Shown here: one piece after another, positions 48,889-61,309 of the stretch
Numbering within the stretch: position 1 is the first letter of the stretch
Layout of the letters: the number at the start of each line of letters is the position of its first letter
From: Tigriopus japonicus
Lineage: Eukaryota; Arthropoda; Copepoda; Harpacticoida; Harpacticidae
Direction of reading: 5' to 3'
Length of the DNA: 64,000 nt
Assembly (NCBI GenBank): GCA_010645155.1
Contig: CM021316.1
Coordinates: 1,958,589 to 2,022,588 of the forward strand
The notes under the pieces: model-generated
What the model saw: only the letters and a program-made list of their open reading frames with translations
What the model was told of the DNA's origin: nothing
Databases searched by the model: none
Made by a program: the position numbers and the translations under genes

Positions 48889-51800
48889 TCAACTATCCAT
48901 GGCCGGACTCAGACTTCGTTCGTTTTCTGTGCTGATATTGTTGCATTTTTTTGGTACTTCATAAGGGAACTCTTCACCAATGGACTCGAGACCAGATTTA
49001 AGTCGTACTAAAGCAGTGCGATTAACATCTTCCAAGTGAACACCTTGTTGGAGAGCTTCATTCAAGTGGCTCAAACCATCTTTAAACAGGTTCTTTTGCG
49101 ATAGAACGTCCAGAAGACAGGAATAAGCAATGCCCTGCGCACCAATGGTTACCTTGGCATCTTGAAGGAGTGTTACTAGGTTGAAGGCCATGTCAAGGCT
49201 CCCTTGGGATCGGGCAGTCTGGCAGATCTTTTGAAACATAATTTGAGGGCAATTCTTGACATAGTTTTCCCACAATGGAGCAGCCAGGTCATGTCGACCA
49301 TTAATGAAATGATAAGTCCACAGGACATTCATAGGGGCGATGTAGTCATACTGAATAAACTTGTGAGCGAGCTTTGAATAGTTGCCGATGAGTTCGGGGT
49401 AATTTTCCAGCAGACCCATGGCACCTCCTCGAGGGAATTTGTCTTTGATGCTTTGAATGTTTTCAGGGGTTGCTTGTTCCAATTGCTCATGGAGCTTGTC
49501 GAGAAATTCTCCTCCTCTAGAGGCTGACAAATAGGCATTGCATAAGCGGTTGTCATAGGACACCTCTTTCTTGACTTTGGCACTGAGGTATTGGCCTAAG
49601 CTCTCCATAGGTTCCACGTGTCCAGAGGCAGCCATCTTGTTTAACAGATAGCGAAATATCTTGGGCATCGGATACATTTCACGTGATAGCATGGTTTCGG
49701 CCACTTGAGCCGCTTCAGTGATCTGGTTCTCTCTTACCAACAATTCGATGAGCGACGACGATTCGGTGATGTTCAGGATTTTCCCGGCTTCTTCGAGTGC
49801 GTAATAGGCTTGGAGAGCCTCTTTGCTCGATTTGGAGCTCAGAGCACGTTTGAAATTGCGATGCTGGCTCTGAATGAAACGAGATTCTTCTTTGATTTGT
49901 ATCTTGTCGTCTTCCAAGAGGTTAATATTGTTATCGAGAGCAAACTGATTGTGATTCAGGGCCATGGAACTGGCCAATTGGTTCATGAGATCATAGTACT
50001 GCGGAAAATCGCCTTCGAAGGTCTCAGTCTCCAATTGGCGGGTTAAAAAGATGGCCTTGTCGAAGAAACCGCGATCGATGTAACTCTGTAGAGTAGCCAG
50101 ATAGATGGTTTTGCGATCTTCGCTCTTGAAGTTCCCTCGAGAAGTGACCAACATCTGTTCCAGGTCCCAAAACCGACCTTGACTGCGGAACATGTCACAT
50201 ACATAAGGCAATGGGAACCATTGAAACGTATTGGATGCGGGATCGAACATTTGGACCATGCTCACATCGACTGCACAAGGAGTGGGAGGGGTCTTGGACA
50301 CTTCTCCGGTTTCAGAATTGGTTTCGGAGATTGACGGCTTAAAGAATTCTGTATGTGCTTGGGATAGGAACTTGTAATGAGTCTGTGCCAAACTTTCGGC
50401 ATCTGAGTGACGATTCTTCTCCAGGAGATAATCGATGAGGGGTGTTATGAACTTTTGGGGTTCGAGCCCCGTAGTTTGCAAGTGCTCGGCGATCTCGGAA
50501 ACAGAATGACTCATTTTGTCGACATGTGGAATCACAATCGATTTCAGATCGGCTCCGGTGAGATTGGCGGTTCCAATGGCTTTGGCAGTGCTCAACACGT
50601 CCAAAGAAGACCCGCACATGGCAAATAAGGATGATGTGATTTGCTTGGAAATCTGATTGCCATCTTGAACAAAGATTTCAGCTAGTTTCAAGGCCAGAGA
50701 GAAGTTATTCTTGTCCAATGCTGCCACAAGAAGGGTCTCTAAACCGCCTTCAAGGATCTTTTCTCGCTTCATCTCTTCGGCATACCATAATAACTTGGAA
50801 ACGGGTCGATTTTTCTTGACTAATTCGTCGAGGAATTCGGTGGCTCGTTTGGAGACGTCTTTTGGGGCTTGTGGGATGAATTTGAGCAATGAAAAAGCCA
50901 CATCGTCATGGGCAGAGGCGATCAACTTGGAAATAACAGCCTTGGTCTCAGATCCGAAGGTCTCACTATCTCGATTGGCCAAATCCAGGACTTTGAACAC
51001 AAGATTCTTGTGGTCGTGCTCGCACAGATTCCAAATGACCTCGTACACGTGCTTATTGCCCATTTTCACTTTGTGCTTTATCGCTTCTAAGAAGGAATCT
51101 TGGATGCCCTAAAAGAGAAACGTTTCAATAGGTTCAAAACGATTTCATAGGTTAGGGACGAAATTCTGGCATGAAAACGAAAGAAAGCTCAAAAAAATGC
51201 AAATCGAATGAAGCTAAAATATCTAAAAATGGCAAATAAATTCAGTATAGCAACGCAGTAATTGCCATCTTTTTGGTGGGAGCATTGTAGTTAATTCTTC
51301 AGTTTTGCTTTTAAAGACAAACAATAAAAGTCTGAAAATGGCTAAAAGTGAAGAAATGGGCAAATAAACCTAAAAACTGGCAAATAAACCCTTTAAGGAA
51401 TTTAGGAAAAACGTTCATGCTAGTCCTCTTTTGAATACAAGTCGTCTGAAAAAATAATCAGTTTACCTGAAAGTCACCGTGACGTGCATATCCGTTGGCT
51501 AAAATGAGGAAGGTTTCAGAATTGGGGGCTAACTCAAAACCGGCCATGGTATTCAACAACTGCTTGGCACTCTTAAAGTCATTAGCTTGGGCGTGGCCAC
51601 TGATGAGGGCGTGGAAGGCACTCCTGGAAACCCCAAATCCTCTTTCTTGCATCACTTTCAAGATTTTCGTAGCGCCTTCCATATTCCCATCTTTACTATA
51701 ACGCCGCATTAAGGCCTCAAAGGTCTCCTGATTGGCCCGCACAGATCGATTGCGAAGGCGGTTCTGGAAGTAGGTGGGGCAGAACGTGTGATCGTTCTCC

Positions 51801-52327
51801 AAATACACGCTCAACAGAGCATTGTAGTGCTGAATCGTCATGGGAACCTTCATTTCCTCTTCCAATTGGGTCCAAACCTCATTGGCCAAGGCCGTGCGGT
51901 CTTCTCCTTTGGCCAAATCATGGGCTAAAACCGAGCCGCAAAGCCGCAGCACCAAAATCGATTGCGAATGTGCCACTTTGGGGTCCAATTCCGGGATCTT
52001 GGCCAAGAGCTCTTTAATCTCGGCCTGTGTAATGTCATTGGACATGAGGAACAAGGGACCATCTTCGCAGAAGACGTCCTGTGTCCGCTGGTCTTCATCT
52101 CTTTGATGGTCTTTGGCAGCCGTGATCACGGGCAGACTACTCTGAATCTGGCCCAAAGACCACGACTGAAACGGCGAAGCCGCATCGGCATTCACCACCA
52201 AATGATAACCCGCATTGGCCGCATCAGCCGTGGGACCCGCATTATTGCCCGTGAATGCGGGTCCTTGAGATCGAGCAAATCCTGAGACCACGCGGAGAAA
52301 TTTGCCTGAACGGAGTAAAGCCGCCAT
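48889..52327 (-). CDS. LRPPRC / bicoid-stability-factor-like PPR protein
   Basis: Two exons, 51467-52327 and 48889-51108, separated by a 359-nt phase-0 intron, encode 1026 residues. LRPPRC proteins bind mitochondrial mRNAs and keep them stable and translated. Residues 1-30 are basic and hydrophobic without acids (MAALLRSGKFLRVVSGFARS), a good mitochondrial presequence. Helical PPR repeats are clear at about 165-287 (TIQHYNALLSVYLEN, NQETFEALMRRYSKDGNMEGATKIL, SRSAFHALISGHAQANDFKSA, NSETFLILANGYARHGDF). The second exon is helical repeat throughout and includes a well-conserved-looking segment near FQWFPLPYVCDMFRSQGRFWDL. The protein is shorter than the roughly 1,400 residues usual for vertebrate and fly homologues. 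Assignment to LRPPRC rather than another PPR protein rests on the PPR spacing and architecture. Confidence 0.8.
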
Positions 52328-54188
52328 TCTGGGGCCTCTCCTTATTGATGGAGCAAAATCTAATGCACGGTTAAGTTTATAAAGCAGGTGTAGTATCTGT
52401 TACAGTTGTCTTGTCGGCAATAATTTGAGACACACTTTGATCTTGTGAATTGTTCCAAGGATTTTGTTGTCTGATGTAATCCAACGTGTTTCAAAGTCAC
52501 TCTTGTAGCGAGAGAGGGGGTTGATCTAGAACTCTCTTTGGTGTGTGTTCCTCCTCGTTTTCTAAGTCAAGCACGGGGACAAGGTGATTGTATAACCAGC
52601 GGTCGGCAACATAGAGATGAGAGTGGCCAGTTACGTTGAAAGAAGGCAGACCAATGAGAGGACTTTTCCAGATCCACATGAAATATCGATTTTTTTGCTC
52701 CTGAAATTTGAAGTTTTCTGATTTTTGTAAGTTGTGATTGCCCAACACATGAGCAATTTGAATTTTCAAGGTGAATTTTGCATATTTGTAATTTTGCAGT
52801 CAGCTGCTTCCGGTTTGATGGAGATTCTCTGGGAGCACTCTACCCGAATATAAGGATGTTTCTCTCTCCGAATAATCAGCCCCTGTTAGGTCTTTCTTAA
52901 TGAGCTCGAGTTTTCAAAATAATTTGGTACAAGTCCTCTCATGATGGTATATATTCCTTAAAGCATTGATATTTGATTGATATGTAAAGAGAATCACTGA
53001 TTCAAATTGCAGTGATGTTAAGGATGGTCAAACATCCAAGAGATATGATTCTAAAACCATGAATTTCATTTTGTTCCCAGCCTTCCAAGAGCTCTTCTAT
53101 CAAGCCAAAATTCATCTGGTCACTCTTGAAACGAGTTCTTGCGAGGGATCGCCAAAACTGGCTTCGTCCAAGCGTCTCATAAAATCACATGGCTTCCATG
53201 TGCATTTTTCAGCATCCTCAACCGAACGGTTGAAACGGGAGATGAACAATCACACTTACAATCCTACACACAGCTAGACTGAAACTTGTGCTACAAAGCG
53301 CGTACATATTTGGAACTCTCGTATGATGAAACGAGCACATTCTAGGACTTGTAACGATGGAACCTACTAATTTTAACAACGCACTAATACCTTGAGGCTG
53401 TTGACCAGATAAAAATAGAATGGGCCATTTGTCAATATTCTGTCCTTCCCGGTTCAAAAGGCGTATTTTATTTCAGAAAGGACATGTTCCTGATTTTTTT
53501 TATTATTATTCGACATTGAAAACGTTATAAAACGGTGAAAATGTTCAATTATTTTCGCAAGAAATAAAGATGACACGTTTTTCATTGAGTAAAATAGCGA
53601 AAATTTGAAAGGTTCAAAATGAAGTACTTTTTCGTTCTACGGAACTTCAAATGTTTTCGGGTGCGATGAGCGAAATCAACTAAAGTAAATACAAGAAAAG
53701 TTTGATTTAAAACCATTACATTTAATTTGTATTACACCCATATCAAGCAAGTCAATCCACAGCATAAGAATACGTTCTGAGATTTGTATTTGGTGATAAA
53801 CCGAAAGGGCTCTTAACCGGGCACGACGATATTGGTCTTAATTAAAAAATATTTTTAGAAAAAAAAATTACAGTACACAATTTGTCCACATACGAGGTGT
53901 TGGGAAAAATAGATTTTTAAAGAATCAGATCAAATCCAATTTTTAGATGATTAGAAGTAATAAATATGAATCTTTTGTGATTGAATGTCCGGGAAAATGA
54001 AATAGTTGGAGTTCTTAAATAAAGCAATGACACTGACTTTTTAAATTAAATCTACATTGTGCCTTTATCTTTAGGAGGGCAATCCTAAAAGTTATTGTGT
54101 CTGAAAACCTCATATAGAATAATTTGAAAGCCCTTTACACTGAACGCAAGAACAACCTGTTCATCCTTAAGCGTATAATTTTTTTGTC
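52328..54188. other. Intergenic, no recognised feature
   Basis: About 1.9 kb with the LRPPRC-like promoter at its left edge and the ELP2 3' region at its right. Only short frames without domains. Confidence 0.5.
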
Positions 54189-54194
54189 TTTATT
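54189..54194 (-). terminator. Polyadenylation signal of ELP2
   Basis: AATAAA on the minus strand, about 85 nt after the ELP2 stop codon (54279-54281). Confidence 0.75.
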
Positions 54195-54278
54195 TTAGTC
54201 CCCAATTACAATCCGTGGATGTACAATTTAATCCGTTTTCATATATTTTTGAGCCCAATGGTCCAACCACTTGAACTT

Positions 54279-56839
54279 TTATGCACTGATTTGGGTATTG
54301 TTTAAGAGGGTCCCGCTGAAATTGAGCTTGAATATACGAACAGAGTGATCAGCACTGCATGATGCCAAAAGAATGGAGTTATTTTTTCGAGTAAACTTGA
54401 TCCTTTTGACCGTCTTATGATGAGCTTCATTGGGCCCAAATTCTTCAACAATTTCCCATTCATTCTTGGTATCTTGGATTCCAGGCCGAAACCGAAGCAG
54501 TACAATATTTCCCTTATCCAATCCACAAGCCAAAAGATAACCATGTCCCTGTCCTTGATCCGGCGCAAACGCAACGGAAGTGATCGAATCTTGGAGAGAC
54601 TTAACTTGTGGACACGCCAATTTCACTTCCTTTTCCTCTTTGACCTCCCACACAGCTAATTTCTTGTCTCGTGAACACGTGGCAAAATATTTCGAATCTT
54701 CGGACCAGCTGCAAGACCAAATTAGTCTTTGATGGACGGCCTTATCCTTGGACCTTTGGATAAGCCTGAAGGATCTTTTATCTCCGGACTTCTCGTACAG
54801 ACACCACGTTCGGTCCCTTGAAACCGTTAGAAAATACTGGTCGTTTGGTGAAAATGCCATTTGAGTCACGGTGAGATCGTGACCAGGCAATCGTTGGGCG
54901 ATTTCCCAAGTCCCAACAGCCCACAGAATGACCTCGGCGTGCTCGGTCTTGCTGGCTTTACAAGCAGAGGCGATTAAGGTGCCTTCAGTATTGCTGGCCA
55001 GGCAGAAAATCTCATAGCCGTGCCCATAAAGCTTGTAATGCTCCGGCCACAAAGTGTTCTGACGCAGACTCCCTTCAGTGGGTGGCATTTCATAGAACTC
55101 CTGGGTGAAGTAGAAATCCGGATAGATATCTTTGACATGGGGTTGGTCTGTTGGCTGAGTGGGTTCTAAATCTAGAACGGCTTTGTTTGAGAGACCCAAC
55201 GATGGGACTGATGCCCCTGTAGCCTTCTTGTCTACTGTCTCTTCTTCGGGAATTAGTTCTTTTGAAATGGAGCTAAAATTGCGCAGGAACATATTGGTGG
55301 CCTGAAAGGTGCGGACAATCTTCTCTTCGGCACCAGATGCGAAACGGTGATTGGGTAACATGGTCAGACATGCCAAATCAAACCCATGTACTTGAGGACG
55401 AGCGATCTCGTGCCAAAACGAGGCTTCACTCATTGGGTCAGGTCTCCATGGTGCATGAACCCTTGTGGTTTGATCCGAACTGGTCGTGATTAAATACCTA
55501 GCTCAAATAAGATGTCTGGTGAATTATAAAGAACTTTGGAATTAAGATTAGTTGTTCGTACCTTCCTTTGGGGTCCCAATCTAAATCTTCCACTGATCCA
55601 AAATGTCCACCCATAGTTGCAGAAGGTTCCCATTTGGGCATGATATATGCCCAATAATGGAATGAGCCCGTGAAACTGTAACCAAGAATTTGCTCCGCAT
55701 CCTCGTCGTACTGGCATCCCATGAATCCCAAAGTATTTCCACCTACTTCACCAACCCTAGCGGATTCGATCCAAATGCCTCCAAGTTCGGAATCTGCCGT
55801 CCAAACGATGATGGTTTTATCCATAGAACTGGACAATAAGGTCAACTTTTTATCCTCACTCCTAAATAGTGCGCAAAATCCTAACATCAGAGGTTGTAAA
55901 CGTTATTTGTTTTAGTTATTTCGCTTACCTTGTGCGCCATTGGACACTTTGCACCTTATCTTCATGGCCATCCAAGACTGTTTCCAAGCTTATGGCAAAA
56001 TATTTAGTTTCCCGAGTCTGAGAAAAGCAACCTAATCGGACGATTTCTTCTTTCACCTTGATCTCTTCATTCTCATCCAAGTCTTTTATAGACTTTTGTT
56101 CAGTTTTGGCTTGAGCCTCGGTTCTGGGAGAAAGTCTCCAGACACGAACATAAGAGTCTTGACTTCCAGAAGCCAAAAGAAAGTCCTCTTGAACTTGGAT
56201 CAAATCAACACTGACCACCCAGTTTTCATGACCAGAGAGATTGTGAATAAGGGTAAGATGATCATCTGGTCCTGAGAATTCTGGATTTCGTCCATATATC
56301 TGAAGCTTTGAGTTATCTCGAGTTATAACCAAAAATGGGACGATTCCGTTCAAAGCTTGGAACTTCACTTCTAAAGCAAATCCGCTCTTCAGATCAATGG
56401 TTTGACAACAAGTCGCTTCTTCTTCATCTTTCACGCTCATACCAATCTTCCAAATCTTCACCGAGGAATCTCCTGAAGCTGTGGCCATCCACAAAGTGTT
56501 CTCTAATTGAAATCCAGAGCAAGCAGTAACTGCTAAAGTATGGCCTTTCAAAATCTTCCATGGCCGAAATGAGGCTTCTTCCTCTGATCGTCTCCAAACA
56601 ACTGCCGTGGAATCAGAGGATGTGGACACGAATATATCATCTGTGATCCAATTGACAGATCTCACGGCATCAGAATGAGCTACAAATGACTTGAGCACCC
56701 TAAATTGGTCAAGTTTCTTCGCCTTCTTGACCAATACCACAGAATTACAAGATCCATAAATGATGAGATCTTTTCGCCATGACATGCATTTTAGGGAGCG
56801 GTTACATCCGGCTGACAGATACACTTGTTCCAACTTCAT
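54279..56839 (-). CDS. ELP2: Elongator complex protein 2 (WD40)
   Basis: Three exons, 55929-56839, 55562-55861 and 54279-55497, joined by phase-2 introns of 67 and 64 nt, give 809 residues, close to the usual 800-830. ELP2 is the double beta-propeller scaffold of Elongator, which modifies wobble uridines of tRNAs in the cytosol. The two WD40 arrays are plain: SVNWITDDIFVSTSSDSTAVVW, LLASGSQDSYVRVWRL, SSSMDKTIIVW in the first; MAFSPNDQYFLTVSRDRTW, WSEDSKYFATCSRDKKLAVW, ILLASCSADHSVRIF in the second. Family-specific blocks RVGEVGGNTLGF, WHEIARPQVHG, LGLSNKAVL and LWPEHYKLYGHGYEIFC are present. The ATG is preceded by GTTTCAG|G, a splice acceptor one base upstream, and the gene lies 128 bp behind FBXO4 on the same strand. 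Confidence 0.95.
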
Positions 56840-56860
56840 CCTGAAACGAAATCGAATATT
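56840..56860 (-). other. Splice acceptor directly before the ELP2 start
   Basis: Read on the minus strand, a pyrimidine-rich GATTTCGTTTCAG ends at 56841, one base before ATG. Either a 5' UTR intron or a trans-splice acceptor; no cis donor is obvious in the 128-bp gap to FBXO4. Confidence 0.6.
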
Positions 56861-56967
56861 GCATATTTCTCACTGTTCAATCAAGCACGTATCAATCACT
56901 ATTTTTTTTTCAATCATAGACATCAAATTATGAAATAACAAATTCAAAGAATCCCTTTGGTTGAAGC

Positions 56968-58056
56968 TTAAGATTTGGTAGAATTTAGTTGATGGTATTC
57001 GAGGTTGGCCTTCTTCTTATGAGCATGGTAAAGTACCCAATCCAAGGCCTTGGTCATGCCTTCCATATTGGCAATGTTCACATTGAAAACGGCCCAGGGC
57101 CTGGAGGGCAAGTTCAAAAGGCCTAGGGCCTCTGCTAATTCGCTAACAGAAAACCGTCCTTCATCGCCATTGGAACAACTCAACACGAGAATGGGCAAGT
57201 TCTTCTTATCACACAGTTTGAGTCCCTTAAGCATGATCTCCAATTCACTCTTCCAGAATTGAGCCTCTTCTTCCAGATTGCCATCATATTTGGAGGTATC
57301 CAAAGCGAAAAATATGCAATCCAAGGACGGCAATAATTGAAGGACGGATTCATGGGGCATTTCATTCGTCTCCGACGCAATTAGCATATTGTTCCCGGCT
57401 TTCAATCGTTGAATCCCACTTTGACATTCCCGAACTCGCTCAGAATTGGTGTACAAACAAATCAAATGGATTTGGTACATCTTCCGGAAATCTATTTGAA
57501 CCCCGGATCCGAATCCTCCGGGCAATCCCGTGACAAAACCCGTGGCATCAAATAAATTAGTGTGGGATTTGATCATCTTGTGGACTAGATATTTAGTGTT
57601 GGGTGACTCGATTCCCGGTCCAAAAAGCGCACAACGGACCGAGAAATTCGGGTCATAAAAGCTCTGAAGATTGTTCCACCATGATTTGGGTACAATTGAT
57701 CTTAGTAACCGAGGGAGATACTCTCGATGAACCTCCGCCTTTCTCAAGGCTTTCAAGACCTCTTGAAACTCAAGAGAACACAATAAGTACAACTCTTTGT
57801 AACCCAAGAGCGTCGGATCGCGAATCAATCCCGTGGGAGTGAAACTTAAGTCCACATCTGGTAAAGAGCCTTCACGACCTTCCGTGACAAAGAGTAAATG
57901 GTTCTGATGATTAACTTTAAATCGCCAAAAGGATTCGTTTTGATGGATTTTGGCGTGAAAATGCCGACAAGTTGCTCCAAGTTGATAAATTGAAGACAAA
58001 GGCAGATGGGATAAGATCTGATAGAAAGTTTCTAAAGGCAAAGTGTCCAAACTCAT
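56968..58056 (-). CDS. FBXO4: F-box only protein 4
   Basis: A single exon encodes 362 residues. FBXO4 is the substrate receptor of an SCF ubiquitin ligase. Residues 5-48 form the F-box (LPLETFYQILSHLPLSSIYQL, CRHFHAKI, ESFWRF). The C-terminal half resembles the atypical small-GTPase fold characteristic of FBXO4 (YLVHKMIKSHTNLFDATGF, LDCIFFALDTSKY, NLPILVLSCSNGDEGRF, WAVFNVNIANMEGMTKALDWVL) and lacks a normal P-loop, as known for the family. The ATG at 58056 immediately precedes the F-box. ELP2 follows 128 bp downstream with no AATAAA seen in between. The lack of introns contrasts with the neighbours. Confidence 0.85.
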   Translation of the reverse strand: MSLDTLPLETFYQILSHLPLSSIYQLGATCRHFHAKIHQNESFWRFKVNHQNHLLFVTEGREGSLPDVDLSFTPTGLIRDPTLLGYKELYLLCSLEFQEVLKALRKAEVHREYLPRLLRSIVPKSWWNNLQSFYDPNFSVRCALFGPGIESPNTKYLVHKMIKSHTNLFDATGFVTGLPGGFGSGVQIDFRKMYQIHLICLYTNSERVRECQSGIQRLKAGNNMLIASETNEMPHESVLQLLPSLDCIFFALDTSKYDGNLEEEAQFWKSELEIMLKGLKLCDKKNLPILVLSCSNGDEGRFSVSELAEALGLLNLPSRPWAVFNVNIANMEGMTKALDWVLYHAHKKKANLEYHQLNSTKS

Positions 58057-59081
58057 GTTGACATGAAGTCTGTTTCACTGTTTCAATGTATTGATCAAAA
58101 CACCTGATGCAACATTTGTGTTCATTGTTAGGGGATTGTAAAGTTTGTGGGTCCACGTTTCTTTTTACATTGTTTACATCTGAGCAAGGGTCGGATTAGG
58201 GATAGTTCTTCTTGTGCGCGAGTTTGGGTCCGACTCGTCCGACTCGATGGAGGCAACATTCGACCCATCCCTATATTATTATACAGTTGTACACAACATG
58301 AAGACTTGTAAAAGAATTAAAGAGGAAACTAATATGAGCATCAATATCATAAATCTCATGAAAAGGAACAAGAAAATGTCAAAAAGCGCAAATAAATGGC
58401 TGAAAGTATTAGCTTTATATCTAAAAAAGCTATCCACATAATAACTTGTTTCCTAAGTTGACAAAAACCAGATTTTTTTTCAAATAAAAAAATGGTGACA
58501 TTGTGACATTAATTGCATTTGTAATTTTTTGACAACAAGATCAATCTCATGTCATTGTGATTGCTAACTAAGATTTGCTGAAGTCATAATAGTCTTAATT
58601 ATTCATATTTATATGGAGGGTTTCTTGTAAAAATGATTGCACTAAAAATCTAATTACATGACTTCAATTTGAGGCAACTAAATCACTTAAAAAATGATGG
58701 TCAGCATGAAATAACTTGGTTTGCCCACTTTTTATTCTGTAAGCTGTGTCTCTTTGCAAGTGCATGCATACTGAAAGTTGATTAATAGATATGTTTACCA
58801 CCACAAAAACTACATGACAAATGGTCATTTCATTTGTTTGTATTTTGAAACTATTTGACAAGGTCAGTTATTTTTTTAATTAAAATTACAATTTCTTTGA
58901 TCTCAAAAGCAATTAAATACATACAATTGCAATCATTATATTTTTGAATAGAATTAATTACAATCACATTTGATCCTGACCAGCATGCCTTGTGCATGCA
59001 ATAGTAAAGACATAAAAACTAACGAAAGATTGACTTTGCAAAAATATATCAAGTTGAAAGACCTGCACTGGGATTGTAATT
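58057..59081. other. Intergenic, AT-rich
   Basis: FBXO4 promoter at the left edge; no further gene. The right part grades into the AATTA-rich minisatellite. Confidence 0.45.
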
Positions 59082-59566
59082 GAAATTACCATCATGTAAC
59101 TGAACTTACAATTGTTTAATGTAAATTAAAATGGTGTAATTAAAATCACAATGGTGTAATTAAAATCACATTTTTTTAATTAAAATCACAATGGTGCAAT
59201 TGAAATTTTAATTGTGTAGTTAAAATTAAAATTGTGTAATCGAAATTACAATTGTGTAATTAAAATTACCATAGTGGAATTGAAATTACCATTGTGGAAT
59301 TGAAATTACCACTGCGGAATTGAAATTACAATTGTGGAATTGAAATTACCATTGTAGAATTGAAATTACCATTGCGGAATTGAAATTACAATTGTGGAAT
59401 TGAAATTACAATTGTGTAATTGAAATTACAATTGTGTAATTGAAATTACAATTGTGTAATTGAAATTACAATTGTGTAATTGAAATTACAATTGTGTGAT
59501 TGAAATTACAATTGTGTAATTGAAATTACAATTGTGTTATTGAAATTACAGAATTGTAATTTCAAT
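59082..59566. repeat. 20-bp minisatellite with self-complementary unit
   Basis: About 24 tandem units of about 20 bp; the consensus in the younger right half is TGAAATTACAATTGTGTAAT. Units at 59401-59560 are nearly identical, and those to the left are progressively diverged (ACCATTGTGGAAT variants). GTAATT-GA-AATTAC is an exact inverted repeat. Confidence 0.92.
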
Positions 59567-59982
59567 TGCAATGTCTCCCAGATGGCCTTTTATGGCTGGA
59601 GCATTATAATAGTGATGGAGTAATCAATAGACCAGTCTTTTTTTCTTTCAATTTTATTACCCATTTCCAAGTGTGTGCACAATGCAAGCTGGCGTTGGCC
59701 ATCATACTTTTTCCATGAAAAAAACAACAAAACCCAGTTCCAGCAACTTTTGGAGTGAAATTGTAAATATTCCTGGACAAACAATAGGGAGACAAACAAG
59801 ATTTGGCTAAAACTTTAAAAACCTAGAAAAGTCACGCGAGGTTGCCATTTGTTCTTCAAGCTTTCTTATGATCCCTTGTTTTCTTCCTCAAGTCCAAGAC
59901 GTCAAGTAGTCCTGATTTCCGCATGAACATTGTGTACACTTTATACAAGAGTTCTACAGCAACATCGTACCTGCCTTCTGAG

Positions 59983-60856
59983 TATGGACATTAATCCACA
60001 CGCACTTTCCTCTCGGAAGGGTGACCATAATTTGCATATCAAAATTGTATTCAATCTGACCCACTTTAGTCACACTCAATTCGCGCGAAACAACTACAAA
60101 ATGTGACGGTTATCTTTTACTTGAACAGACCTAGAGGAAAGGTCGTCCTTTCCTCTAGCACGCGTCCGTCGTCTATTTTAAGAAAGGGACACCTGAAGTA
60201 GTATGGACAGCCAAACATGTAGTTAAAGTTAAGGTGTTGGGTTTGAAAAGTTTAACTGTTACAGGCTGACTGTATAATTTTTAGGAAATAAGGAATAGGA
60301 AACTAAATACGGTTGATCCTGCATTGGCTTCTCTTTATTTTTGGTGGCATTAAAATCATGATTCTTGGAACCATTCTAAGTAACTTTGCATTTTTTATTG
60401 TTTTTACTCCATTTCTACGAGAACTTTTGAGATTTCTAATCTAATTTGTCAACCTGTAACAGTCGAGCTTTTTAAACCTAACATCCTCCCTTAACTTCCT
60501 GCTTGGCTGTCCATGCTACATAAGGTGACCTTTTCCTGTTTTTTGAATATTTTGAATACCAAAATCCCGTTATCTGTTGACTGACCATACAAGAACGTGT
60601 CATGAATAAAATCAAATCTCATTTAACTTACACTCCTTTGGCTTATTGACACTTTTTGCACTATCTGTAGTTATATCCATGCTCAAGATCCTCCAAGAGG
60701 TCACTCAGAAGCAATCTCAAATGGAAATCAGAAACATTTTGTTGTTTTTTCGCGAGAAATGAGTGTGACTAACGTGAGTAACATTAAACACAATTTTGAT
60801 ACGCAAATTATGGTCACTCTTCCGAGAGGAAAGTGCGTGTGGATTAATGTCCATAT
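59983..60856. mobile_element. Foldback element, 874 bp
   Basis: Outer arms of about 120 bp (left TATGGACATTAATCCACACG, right its complement near 60856) enclose a second inverted pair (about 60170-60275 against 60445-60535, with TGGACAGCCAA) and a central spacer. A perfect hairpin (CTAGAGGAAAGG/CCTTTCCTCTAG) lies at about 60130-60158 in the left half only. No transposase. Confidence 0.8.
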
Positions 60857-61309
60857 CTTTTTTCGAACGAAACGTCAACTGATGTGAGTGAGTGAAACGG
60901 TGGTGAGTGTCACAACGAATCGGAAGGAAACACACACTGAACGAGAGAAACTAAAGCTACAGGGCCAGATTATTGGGCCAAAAGGGCAAAGATTTTTGTC
61001 GGGACGAACATTAGTCAGGCCAAGTTCAAATGAGAACTAGAGTGCTGTAAGGACAGCACTCTAATGAGAACAAGCGTGAAGAAGGGGAATCGAGGTAACC
61101 TACAATGAAGGGGGTTCAGGTTGATTCTACACCCGGAACTCGCTTGAACTTGGACTTTGACTCCGAGCCTTCTACAGAGTGGGACAGCAGTATTGACAAT
61201 TAATTTGAAATATCCCCTGCACCAACACTCGGGACAAATAGACTATTTATTACATGCAATTTGGTTGAATTGAACGTGTTTCATTAATATTACTCAAGAT
61301 GGCTGCCCT

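Noticed and set aside
59082..59566. CRISPR-like array
   Set aside because: Units are contiguous 20-bp repeats without unique spacers; this is a eukaryotic minisatellite.
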